Below are positions 6,451 through 13,733 of a stretch of 64,000 bases of DNA, one piece after another; position 1 is the stretch's first letter; every line of letters begins with the position of its first letter. This stretch comes from Chryseobacterium sp. OSA05B. GTDB taxonomy: Bacteria > Bacteroidota > Bacteroidia > Flavobacteriales > Weeksellaceae. The notes beneath the pieces are model-generated. The model saw only the letters and a list, made by a program, of their open reading frames with translations, did no database searches and was not told where the DNA came from. The stretch is taken from the NCBI RefSeq assembly GCF_019970065.1, contig NZ_JAHXYH010000002.1, forward strand, positions 124,001 through 188,000, given 5' to 3'. The translations under genes were made by a program, and so were the position numbers.

Positions 6451-6999
6451 TTAATTCAGGATATAAAAACGCATTTGAAACTCAGTTTTGATGAAGTGGA
6501 CAAGTGGTTTGAAAAAGATGAAAAAATATTGAATATTCTGCCTGCCAATGAGGGCTGGACAGTTCAACAGATTTTGGAACATATTTATCTTACCAACTTT
6601 TATTTGCTCATTCTCATTGAAAAAGGATCAAAAAAAGCAATGCGGAATTATCTTGAGCTTGATCTGAATTCCGAAATAAAAAACTACAGTTTCGATAATA
6701 AAAAATTTGAGAAAGTAGGGGAGCACGGAGCTTTTGAATGGATAAGACCGGAACATATGGAGCCGAAAGGAGAATTAAGTCTGAGTGAAATCAGGAATTT
6801 AATGAGTCAGCAGTATGATCAATGTTTAAATTATTTATACCTGATGAAAAACGGCGAAGGTCTCCTCTGTAAAACAACTATGACAGTGAATGGACTGGGG
6901 AAAATCAATGTGTATGAATACATTTATTTCCTTTCACTTCACGCTCAGCGACACCTTACTCAAATGAAAAATAATGAATCAGAAACTATTAAAAACTAA
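6436..6999 (+). CDS. DinB-like four-helix protein
   Basis: The 187-residue protein has the DinB_2/YfiT fold pattern: WTVQQILEHIYLTNFYL supplies the first metal His, and the C-terminal LHAQRHLTQM supplies two more, the usual three-His metal site of this family. Members act in thiol transfer or are uncharacterised; some sit in stress islands. It is the first gene after palindromic promoter P1 and ends 5 nt before the RNA ligase gene, so the two are very likely co-transcribed. A link to RNA repair is inferred from context only. Confidence 0.75.
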   Translation: MDIFRLIQDIKTHLKLSFDEVDKWFEKDEKILNILPANEGWTVQQILEHIYLTNFYLLILIEKGSKKAMRNYLELDLNSEIKNYSFDNKKFEKVGEHGAFEWIRPEHMEPKGELSLSEIRNLMSQQYDQCLNYLYLMKNGEGLLCKTTMTVNGLGKINVYEYIYFLSLHAQRHLTQMKNNESETIKN

Positions 7000-7004
7000 A
7001 AAAA

Positions 7005-8021
7005 ATGATTTTCAAAACATATAACTCTATAGAAAACGCTTACCAAACCCGCGTGATCGATCAGATCAGATTGCAGGGTTTTGGGGATGAGATTTTCATC
7101 GTGCAGGAAAAGGTTCACGGTGCTAATTTCTCTTTCTTTACCGATGGAAAGGAGATTAAAATCGCGAAGAGAACCGCCTTCATTGAAAAGGATGAAAAAT
7201 TCTACAATGCACACCAAATTTTAGAACGTTACAGAAAAAATGTAATTGATTTGTTTCAAAAAGTGAAAACCATTCACCCGGAATTGGAAACGGTAGTGAT
7301 CTACGGTGAACTATTCGGAGGAGGTTACAAACATCCAGAAGTAGAACCCGTAAAAGATTCCATCAAAGTACAAAAAGGTATTGAATACGCCGCTCATAAC
7401 GAATTCTATGGATTCGATATTAAGTTGAACGGTACTACTTATTTGGATACCGATGTGACGAATCAGATTTTTGAGGAAACCGGATTTTTCTACGCAAAGG
7501 TTTTGTTCCAGGGCAGTCTGGAAGATGCTTTAAGCTTCCCGAATGTATTTGACTCTAACATTCCGGCTTGGCTTGGCCTACCTGAAATGGAGAACAATAT
7601 GTGTGAAGGAACAATTGTCAAAACTTTGAAAACCAGGTATTTTGGAAACGGCGCCAGAGTTATTCTTAAAAACAAGAATGACAAGTGGGTCGAAAGATCT
7701 AAAATGGTGAAAAAAGACCGTAAAGAAACTCAGAAGCCAGCAGATTTTTCAGAAAATGCTCAGAATATCTGGGAAGAAATTCAGAGGTACGCCACAGTTA
7801 ACAGATTGCATAATGTGGTGAGCAAAGTTGGAGAATTTGAACCCAAAATGATAGGCAAGATCATAGGTCTTTTTGCTCAGGATATTTTGGAAGACTTTGG
7901 AAAAGATTTTCCGGATGCTTTCACTTCAGTGGAAAAAGACGAACAGAAAAGAATCAACAAAAAGTTGAATACTTTAGTGATTGATTTTATAAAAGAAGAG
8001 TTGATGACTCTTAAAGTTTAG
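7005..8021 (+). CDS. Rnl2-family RNA ligase
   Basis: ATP-dependent RNA ligase of the T4 Rnl2 type, sealing 3'-OH/5'-phosphate ends. All nucleotidyltransferase motifs are visible: motif I EKVHGANF with Lys36 as the AMP-accepting residue, Arg56 in KIAKRTAF, motif III VIYGELFGGGY (Glu102), motif IIIa EFYGFDI, motif IV CEGTIVKT (Glu201) and motif V ILKNKNDKW (Lys222, Lys224). The spacing matches T4 Rnl2 closely, and a C-terminal helical domain of about 90 residues follows. It sits 5 nt after the DinB gene and before a terminator, in an island with tRNAs, cREC and nucleases. It presumably reseals cleaved tRNA or other structured RNA. Confidence 0.93.
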   Translation: MIFKTYNSIENAYQTRVIDQIRLQGFGDEIFIVQEKVHGANFSFFTDGKEIKIAKRTAFIEKDEKFYNAHQILERYRKNVIDLFQKVKTIHPELETVVIYGELFGGGYKHPEVEPVKDSIKVQKGIEYAAHNEFYGFDIKLNGTTYLDTDVTNQIFEETGFFYAKVLFQGSLEDALSFPNVFDSNIPAWLGLPEMENNMCEGTIVKTLKTRYFGNGARVILKNKNDKWVERSKMVKKDRKETQKPADFSENAQNIWEEIQRYATVNRLHNVVSKVGEFEPKMIGKIIGLFAQDILEDFGKDFPDAFTSVEKDEQKRINKKLNTLVIDFIKEELMTLKV

Positions 8022-8050
8022 TTTCGGTATATTTTTACCGGAACTTTTTT
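8021..8050 (+). terminator. Rho-independent terminator after the RNA ligase gene
   Basis: The stem GTTTCGGTA/TACCGGAAC is followed by T6. Confidence 0.8.
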
Positions 8051-8069
8051 ATGTTTAAAAACTAATACA

Positions 8070-9014
8070 ATGATACAGGCAGAGATAAAAAGTCTTTTGA
8101 GAGAAGACATCAGTATATTAATAAAAATTGCAAATTCAGCAAAACATTATTTGTGTGACTGCGGTGAAGCAAGCCAGCTGACGGTAAAAGAAATACAGTC
8201 GGTTTCAGCAGTGTTCATCAGCCATACACACATTGATCATTTTTCTAATTTTGACGGAATTTTCAGACATCAGATCGGTAGCGGAGAAAGAGTTGTGATC
8301 TGCGGACCAAAAAATATCCATCACCAGATTGAAGCGAGATTAAAATCTTACACATGGAATCTTATTGATGAAATGGCCATTGAATATGAGATACGGGAGA
8401 TTATTTCCCCTAAAGAAATCAATGTCTATAACCTCCGTCCACCACACTGGAATCTGGAACTGGTGAAGACACAGAACTTTCTTTTTGAAGATGATCAGGT
8501 AAAAGTTGATTTTGCCATTCTCGATCATAAAACAGATTCCATTGCGTATCTGTTCAAAGAAAAAGATTCAGTCACCTTTCATGAAGAGGCTTCCGACTTC
8601 AGAAAAGGAAAATGGATCAGCGAACTGAAAACGGCGTTTGAAAATAATGATGCGGATAAGGAAATAGAAATTGAAGGAACGGTTTACAAAGCAGCTGATT
8701 TGTTTTATTTACTGACGAAAAATCATGGTTACAAGCTTGGGGTAATCATGGATCATGCGGCAGATCAGGAAAATTATGAAAAAATAAAAGCGGTGTTCAG
8801 TGAAGCAGATCTAGTGTATATCGAGAGTTTTTATAAAGATTCTGATCAGGAATTTGCAAAGCTCAATTATCACAGTTTTGCTTCTGCATCCGGAAAAATC
8901 ATGAAAGAATGTCAGGTGAAAGAAGCCGTTCCCATTCATTTTTCAAGACGATATACGGAAACTGATGTTATTGAAATTGAAACTGCTTTTTATAAAGCAT
9001 TTCGCGAAAATTAA
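8070..9014 (+). CDS. RNase Z-like metallo-beta-lactamase
   Basis: The 314-residue MBL-fold protein has the HxHxDH zinc motif HTHIDH (His52, His54, Asp56, His57), a further metal-binding region LDHKTDSIAYLF, VIMDHAAD, and a C-terminal IHFSRRY His as in the tRNase Z/ElaC branch. tRNase Z cleaves 3' trailers of tRNA precursors that lack CCA. Most tRNAs of the adjacent array lack encoded CCA, so processing of these or of the permuted tRNA-like RNAs is a natural job for it. It lacks the long flexible arm of canonical RNase Z and could be a specialised paralogue. Confidence 0.75.
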   Translation: MIQAEIKSLLREDISILIKIANSAKHYLCDCGEASQLTVKEIQSVSAVFISHTHIDHFSNFDGIFRHQIGSGERVVICGPKNIHHQIEARLKSYTWNLIDEMAIEYEIREIISPKEINVYNLRPPHWNLELVKTQNFLFEDDQVKVDFAILDHKTDSIAYLFKEKDSVTFHEEASDFRKGKWISELKTAFENNDADKEIEIEGTVYKAADLFYLLTKNHGYKLGVIMDHAADQENYEKIKAVFSEADLVYIESFYKDSDQEFAKLNYHSFASASGKIMKECQVKEAVPIHFSRRYTETDVIEIETAFYKAFREN

Positions 9015-9157
9015 TTAAAATTTAAACTACAAAAGAATTGATTTTCTTAAACACAAACACCACAAATGATCTCCACAAATCAACACAATATCTGTGTTTT
9101 CTGTGTAATCCGTGGGAAAAAACGTAGTAAAGATTCAACAAACAAATTATTAAAAAA

Positions 9158-9724
9158 ATGAAACCTAATATATTTTTTACAGCGGACCATCATTTCGGTC
9201 ACGCCAATATTATAAAATTTTCAGAAAGACCATTCGAGTCTTTAGATCATATGAATGAAGAACTGATTAAAAGATGGAATGAAAGAGTCGGTACCAATGA
9301 TACCGTCTACCACCTTGGCGATATCAGTTTGGGAAAACCGGATTTTACCAAAGAAATCCTAGACAGATTAAACGGCAATATCCATTTGATCAGGGGAAAC
9401 CACGAAGGTGCTGCGCTCACATACCCCAAACGATTTGAATCCGTGAGAGATTATCATGAATTGAAAATTGATGAACCGGAAAACAGCAATGGCAAGCAGA
9501 AAATTATCCTCCTGCATTACGCCATGCGTAGCTGGAACGGTTCACACCGCGGAGTATGGCAGCTCTAAGGCCATTCGCACGGAACTTTACCTGATGATGA
9601 AATGGCTTTAAGCTTCGACGTGGGAGTAGATTGCCATGATTTCTACCCGATTTCTTACGAGGAAGTCAAAGAAATTATGAAGCTAAAAAAATGGACACCA
9701 CCGTTTGGAGATAGAGGACTATAA
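9158..9724 (+). pseudogene. Calcineurin-like phosphoesterase interrupted by in-frame TAA
   Basis: The reading frame starts with FFTADHHFGHANII (metal motif D-x-H) and continues through HLGDISLGK (GD motif), RGNHE and LLHYAMRSW. It meets TAA at 9566-9568 directly before GHSHG, the last metal-binding motif, then stays open for 52 more codons to a natural stop at 9724. Family members read W-x-L-Y-G-H-x-H at this point, so a Tyr codon (TAT/TAC) has become TAA by one substitution. Without read-through the product loses two His ligands and is probably dead. Homologues accompany RNA-repair genes as phosphodiesterases. Confidence 0.85.
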
Positions 9725-9827
9725 GTAAGGAGTAATGAGTCATGGCCATTCTAATTACACCGGACTACCACAATCATGAATACATTTTACAGCGTACTTT
9801 TTACATTGTAGATTTTACAAAAAAACT

Positions 9828-10373
9828 ATGAACACAACAAACGAAATATTAATCATCGATTTAGAAGCCACGTGTTGGGAAAATGACAGAATTCCCATTG
9901 GAGAGAAAGTCGATATTATAGAAATAGGGATCTGCAAGCTGGATTTAAAATCGAAAGCCATTTCCCAAAAACAGAGCATTTATGTCATTCCGGAAAGATC
10001 AGAAATCAATGACTTCTGTACAAAACTGACCGGAATTACGCCGCAGCTTATTGAAGAGAAAGGAATCTATTTTGAAGAAGCCTGTGAAAAAATTCTGGAT
10101 GAATATCATTCTTCAGACCTTACCTGGGCAGGTTTTGGAAACTTTGACAAGGAACAGATTTTCGAACAGTGCGACTGGCTCGGAATAGAAATTCCTTTTG
10201 GCGGACAATATCTGAATGTGATGGAAGAATTCAGAGAACATTTCAGACTCCATAAAATGATAGGCCTGAAAAGAGCTCTTGAGTACCTGAAAATGGATTT
10301 CGAAGGAAACCATCACAGCGGAGCAGACGATGCTTACAATGCTGCCAAAATTTTACGGAAAATTTTGGAGTAG
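9828..10373 (+). CDS. DEDDh 3'-5' exonuclease, copy 1
   Basis: The 181-residue DnaQ/ERI-1-like exonuclease has motif I LIIDLEATCWE (Asp and Glu metal ligands), motif II around LTWAGFGNFDK (Asp), and motif III HHSGADDAYNAAKI (His and Asp). ERI-1-type members trim structured RNA 3' ends, including tRNA and rRNA tails, which fits the neighbouring Y RNA and tRNA-like genes. It is followed 82 nt later by a paralogue with the same layout. DNA as substrate cannot be excluded. Confidence 0.85.
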   Translation: MNTTNEILIIDLEATCWENDRIPIGEKVDIIEIGICKLDLKSKAISQKQSIYVIPERSEINDFCTKLTGITPQLIEEKGIYFEEACEKILDEYHSSDLTWAGFGNFDKEQIFEQCDWLGIEIPFGGQYLNVMEEFREHFRLHKMIGLKRALEYLKMDFEGNHHSGADDAYNAAKILRKILE

Positions 10374-10455
10374 ATATTAAAGATGGAAGCTATAGGCCAG
10401 AAGCAAGAAGCAAGAAGCCATCTTCCCTCCTTTGCAACATTAAAATTTTAAACAA

Positions 10456-11007
10456 ATGAAAACAACAGAAAATATATTAATTATAGACCTGGAAGCCACC
10501 TGCTGGGACGACAGACCACCCAGAGGCCAGGAAAGCGAGATCATTGAGATCGGGGTCTGCATTATGAATGCTGCAACCGGCAAGGTCTCCAAAAATGAAG
10601 GCATTTTAGTGAAACCACAATACTCAAAGGTGAGTCCTTTTTGTACGGAACTGACTTCCATAACACAAAATATGCTGGATGATGACGGCATTATGCTGGA
10701 AGACGCTCTGGATATCCTTAGGGCAGAATACGATTCCGAGGACCTGACATGGGCAAGCTACGGTAATTATGACCTGAATATGCTGCAGAACCAGGCCAGA
10801 AGATTCAATGTGGATTATCCGTTGAGCGATGACCATATCAATGTTAAAACATTGTTCGGGCAGCTGCATCCTACCGTAAGAAAAAGTGTAGGCATGAGCA
10901 GAGCTTTAGGAGAGCTGAATCTTAAGCTGGAAGGTACGCACCACAGAGGTGTGGATGATGCGAAGAATATTGCGAAAATCCTGCATTGGTGCTTAAACAA
11001 AGCTTAA
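10456..11007 (+). CDS. DEDDh 3'-5' exonuclease, copy 2
   Basis: Tandem paralogue of the upstream exonuclease: LIIDLEATCWDD, LTWASYGNYD and HHRGVDDAKNIAKI carry the DEDDh metal ligands and the general-base His. Sequence divergence between the two copies is high outside the motifs, suggesting an old duplication and distinct substrates. It is followed by a terminator and then by palindromic promoter P2, so it closes the transcription unit. Confidence 0.85.
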   Translation: MKTTENILIIDLEATCWDDRPPRGQESEIIEIGVCIMNAATGKVSKNEGILVKPQYSKVSPFCTELTSITQNMLDDDGIMLEDALDILRAEYDSEDLTWASYGNYDLNMLQNQARRFNVDYPLSDDHINVKTLFGQLHPTVRKSVGMSRALGELNLKLEGTHHRGVDDAKNIAKILHWCLNKA

Positions 11008-11033
11008 TGTAACAGTTTAACAGTATAGCAATG

Positions 11034-11058
11034 ACTCCCTTTTTTAAGGGAGTTTTTT
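11034..11058 (+). terminator. Terminator after the exonuclease pair
   Basis: The stem ACTCCCTT/AAGGGAGT with a T-loop is followed by T5. Confidence 0.85.
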
Positions 11059-11080
11059 ATTTTTTATCAAAGTTTATTTT

Positions 11081-11120
11081 CTACGCAGAATGATTGCGCA
11101 ATAAGCTTTTTACTTTGCAT
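11081..11120 (+). promoter_or_regulatory. Island promoter P2 with shared palindrome
   Basis: TACGCA-N7-TGCGCA (11082-11100) lies with GCG 11 bp before TTACTTTG (11110-11117) and GCAT follows. The layout is identical to P1, P3 and P4. It drives the permuted tRNA-like RNAs and, by read-through, slipin. Confidence 0.8.
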
Positions 11121-11309
11121 TATCAAAATGAAACAACACTGAAATTTTGAAAAACAGGTTTCAGTTAAAATATCAGGCAAGGCAGGTTGTGTGTTTCTGT
11201 ATAACACCATTGCAGAAGAATTTGTTGAAAAACATTGTTTTCGTTCTGTTCAGCTTGGCCCGAAGGTTTGAGGAGTTAACCAAAAAACTTCTACCATAAG
11301 CTATTGTAC

Positions 11310-11385
11310 GGAGGTTCGAATCCTTCTGTTTCCTTCAGGGAAATATAACTCAAGAGGATAGAGTAAATAGTTTTTTTGCGAAGGT
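11310..11385 (+). ncRNA. Permuted tRNA-like RNA module 1
   Basis: The order is circularly permuted: T-arm (GGAGG-TTCGAAT-CCTTC), then acceptor 3' strand TGTTTCC, a short TTCAG loop, acceptor 5' strand GGAAATA, and D-arm ACTC/GAGT. Flanking CTATT and AATAG close the module where an anticodon stem would be, and T7 follows, so this helix may also act as a terminator. The order matches the tRNA-like modules of the Y RNA-like genes near 25 kb, but the TGYCGT Ro-stem motif is not found here. Confidence 0.65.
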
Positions 11386-11478
11386 TCGAATCCTTCTCTC
11401 AATTAAGATTGAGATAGCTCAGTTGGTTAGAGCACTACACTTTCCATGTAGTTGAAGATAGACTGAAAATCTATTTTT
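11386..11478 (+). ncRNA. Permuted tRNA-like RNA module 2, with anticodon arm
   Basis: T-arm GAAGG-TTCGAAT-CCTTC is followed by acceptor strands TCTCAAT-TAAG-ATTGAGA (a perfect 7-bp stem closed by a tetraloop), D-arm GCTC-AGTTGGTTA-GAGC and a complete anticodon arm ACTACA-CTTTCCA-TGTAGT. The loop could read TTC. The RNA ends with a terminator hairpin ATAGA/TCTAT plus T6. All tRNA parts are present but circularly permuted with the break in the variable region. Confidence 0.65.
11456..11478 (+). terminator. Terminator after permuted tRNA-like RNA 2
   Basis: The stem ATAGA/TCTAT with loop CTGAAAA is followed by T6. Confidence 0.65.
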
Positions 11479-11599
11479 TACAAAGTTTTCAATGTTTTTC
11501 TTTAAAAACATTCCTATAGAGAAAATCTGAGTTTTTTCAGTTGTTGAATCAACATTTTTGAAAAAGCCAGTAAGAAAGATTTTTTCTGAAAGTGAAATT

Positions 11600-11790
11600 C
11601 AGTTGAGGATTACTCCAATTGAACGGAATTTTCTAATGAGGACGGGTTTTCCGCGTGAGCGATGGTAACGGATATCCTTTTTTGTACGCAAAAAAGATAG
11701 CAGTGAACGTAGCGGCCGGGGTTGCTGCTTTCAGCGGTGGCCAAGGGACACGCCCAAGATCTTACCAATTGGAAAAATAAGTTTAAGAAC
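11600..11790. other. Structured GC-rich stretch upstream of slipin
   Basis: Within AT-rich surroundings this stretch contains CTTTTTTG-TACG-CAAAAAAG (11677-11696) and GGCC..GCTG-CTTT-CAGC..GGCC (11714-11742). No coding gene is convincing on either strand. It may be a dispersed intergenic repeat of flavobacteria or a structured RNA in the slipin leader. The rest of 11480-11900 shows nothing I can name. Confidence 0.4.
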
Positions 11791-11907
11791 AGTATTTTGA
11801 AATGATTTGAGCTTTTTGAAACTCCTTTGCTTCCGCCATTTTTTGGAAGAAAGAAACTCGGTTTTCTCTTTTTAATTAAAAATAATAACACTTAAAAATA
11901 TAATAAA

Positions 11908-13419
11908 ATGATAAAAAATGTACACATTAAAGCCTACCAAATGGGTTTGGTCTTCAAAAACCGAAACTTAATTGAAGTTCTTAAAGAAGGTAATCATTAT
12001 GTCTTCGGAAATAAATCGGTAGAAATCTATGAGATGAAATCCCGTTTTGAAGCCGGTGAAGATTTACCGATTCTGTTGAAAAATGAAATATTGAAAAATC
12101 TCTTGGAAACCGTAGAGGTAAAAGACGGAGAAATCATTTTAGTTCATGAAAACGGAACTTTTAAAGATGTTTTGACTGTTGGACACTATGCATTCTGGAA
12201 GGGAATGGTTAACAGAGAATTTCAGAAAATAGACTTAACAAAGATCGAAATCCGGGAAGGAATCTCCAAGACAATTTTGGAAAATATAAAGGTGAAAAGT
12301 TTTGTAAGAAAGTTTCTTGTGCCTCATCACCACAAAGGTTTATTGTTAATTGACGGTAAATTAACTCATATATTGGAAAGCGGTATTTACTCCTTTTGGA
12401 ACAATGAAATTTCAGTTGAGGTTAAATTAATTGATCCCAATTATGAAGTAAAATCCCAGTTTGGAACGCATGAAAATGTAGCTGCTTTATTAAAAAATGA
12501 AACCCTGAAAAATCTTTTGGAAATCGTAGAGGTAAAAGATGGCGAAATCCTTTTGATGTATGAAAATAGGACTTTAAAAGATGTTCTGAATGTTGGACAA
12601 TATGCATTCTGGATGGATATTACTGAAAGAACTTTTCAAAAAGTGGATTTAACGAAAGTTGAAATCACAGAGGATATCCCGAATACCATCCTGGAAAATT
12701 CAAGGCTGAGACATTACGTAAGAAAATTTATTGTACCGAATCAGTATAAGGGACTGTTGATCATTGGCGGTAAATTGGTGAACACTCTGGAAGCGGGAAC
12801 CTACAGTTTTTGGAATAATGAAATTTCCATCGATGTCAACACGGTTGATATGCGAATGCAGCAGATGGAAATTGCAGGTCAGGAGCTTTTGACTAAGGAT
12901 AAAGCGATGCTAAGAATCAATTTTTATGTGAGTTTTCAGGTACAGAGTATCGAAAAAGCACTGATGGAAAATAAAGAATATGATAAGCAATTGTATATTC
13001 TGATGCAGCTGGCATTGCGTGAGTTTGTAGGAGCTTTAACACTGGATGAACTGTTGCTGAAAAAAGATTCCGTAGGAAAAGAAATTCTTGAAAATCTGGG
13101 TGAAAAAGCCGGCGATTTAGGAATCAGAGCTTTTGATGCGGGTATCCGTGATGTGATCTTAACCGGTGAAATGAAGGAAATTATGAACCAGGTTTTGATC
13201 GCTGAGAAAAAAGCTCAGGCCAACAGCATCATGCGTCGTGAAGAAACGGCTTCCACAAGAAGTTTGCTGAACACCGCAAAACTGATGGAAGAAAATGAAG
13301 TTTTATGGAAGCTGAAAGAAATGGAGTATATGGAAAAAATCGCAGAAAAGATTGGTGATATTACCGTTTCAGGAAACAGCAACATCGTTTCCCAGCTGAA
13401 AGAGATTTTCACAAAATAA
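11908..13419 (+). CDS. Slipin/SPFH (band 7) protein with duplicated N-terminal half
   Basis: The C-terminal part (about residues 320-450) is a band 7/SPFH domain in the slipin style (VDMRMQQMEIAGQELLTKDKA, then a coiled coil with AEKKAQANSIMRREE). Ahead of it are two copies of a segment of about 130 residues: LLKNE.LKNLLE.VEVKDGEI and KF.VP..(H/Y)KGLL each occur twice, with SFWNNEIS closing both. There is no clear transmembrane helix, so it is probably a cytoplasmic scaffold. Slipins recur in bacterial RNA-repair and Ro operons. The gene lies downstream of palindromic promoter P2 and the permuted tRNA-like RNAs. Confidence 0.8.
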   Translation: MIKNVHIKAYQMGLVFKNRNLIEVLKEGNHYVFGNKSVEIYEMKSRFEAGEDLPILLKNEILKNLLETVEVKDGEIILVHENGTFKDVLTVGHYAFWKGMVNREFQKIDLTKIEIREGISKTILENIKVKSFVRKFLVPHHHKGLLLIDGKLTHILESGIYSFWNNEISVEVKLIDPNYEVKSQFGTHENVAALLKNETLKNLLEIVEVKDGEILLMYENRTLKDVLNVGQYAFWMDITERTFQKVDLTKVEITEDIPNTILENSRLRHYVRKFIVPNQYKGLLIIGGKLVNTLEAGTYSFWNNEISIDVNTVDMRMQQMEIAGQELLTKDKAMLRINFYVSFQVQSIEKALMENKEYDKQLYILMQLALREFVGALTLDELLLKKDSVGKEILENLGEKAGDLGIRAFDAGIRDVILTGEMKEIMNQVLIAEKKAQANSIMRREETASTRSLLNTAKLMEENEVLWKLKEMEYMEKIAEKIGDITVSGNSNIVSQLKEIFTK

Positions 13420-13440
13420 AAACTAATAACTGTTACTATA

Positions 13441-13476
13441 GGGGTGGGCTTGTGTAAAAACGGTCTGCCCTTTTTT
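13441..13476 (+). terminator. Probable terminator after slipin
   Basis: GGGC and GCCC flank an A-rich loop and T6 follows. The stem is short, so confidence is moderate. Confidence 0.5.
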
Positions 13477-13496
13477 AATCTTAATGATTGATAAGA

Positions 13497-13649
13497 ATGA
13501 AAGAATTTCCGGACGGATTTTTTAACATATTTTTTCATAATATAAAGAAAGAAGAGCATACCGTGGAATCGATTTTTTTCAAAGAAGAAAGAAGAATGCA
13601 CTTTAACTTTTATTCAGGAATGCTTCCAGAACTGCTGCTGAAAGCATAA
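13497..13649 (+). CDS. Short ORF, 50 aa, hypothetical
   Basis: An ATG-initiated 50-codon ORF, rich in Phe, Lys and Glu, lies in the gap between the slipin terminator and the DUF6493 operon. I see no family and no clear promoter, and coding status is uncertain. Confidence 0.3.
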   Translation: MKEFPDGFFNIFFHNIKKEEHTVESIFFKEERRMHFNFYSGMLPELLLKA

Positions 13650-13733
13650 TTTTTTGTTAAAAAAATCACTTTACTGGGATATTTAAGTGTCTGTCTGGCA
13701 ATTTTTGTTATTTTAGTCGCCTAGATTGGAATT

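Noticed and set aside
9566..9568. Selenocysteine-type or programmed recoding at the internal stop
   Set aside because: The stop is TAA, not TGA, there is no downstream structure suited to recoding, and the expected residue is Tyr; a point mutation is simpler.
11640..11770. Hammerhead or group II intron domain V
   Set aside because: CTAATGAG resembles part of a hammerhead core but the required GAAA segment is not found in place, and no domain V AGC/bulge pattern is seen.
11610..11891. 93-codon minus-strand ORF before slipin
   Set aside because: It covers the structured GC-rich stretch and an oligo-A/T hairpin; the translation resembles spurious ORFs over dispersed repeats, and no promoter is seen.
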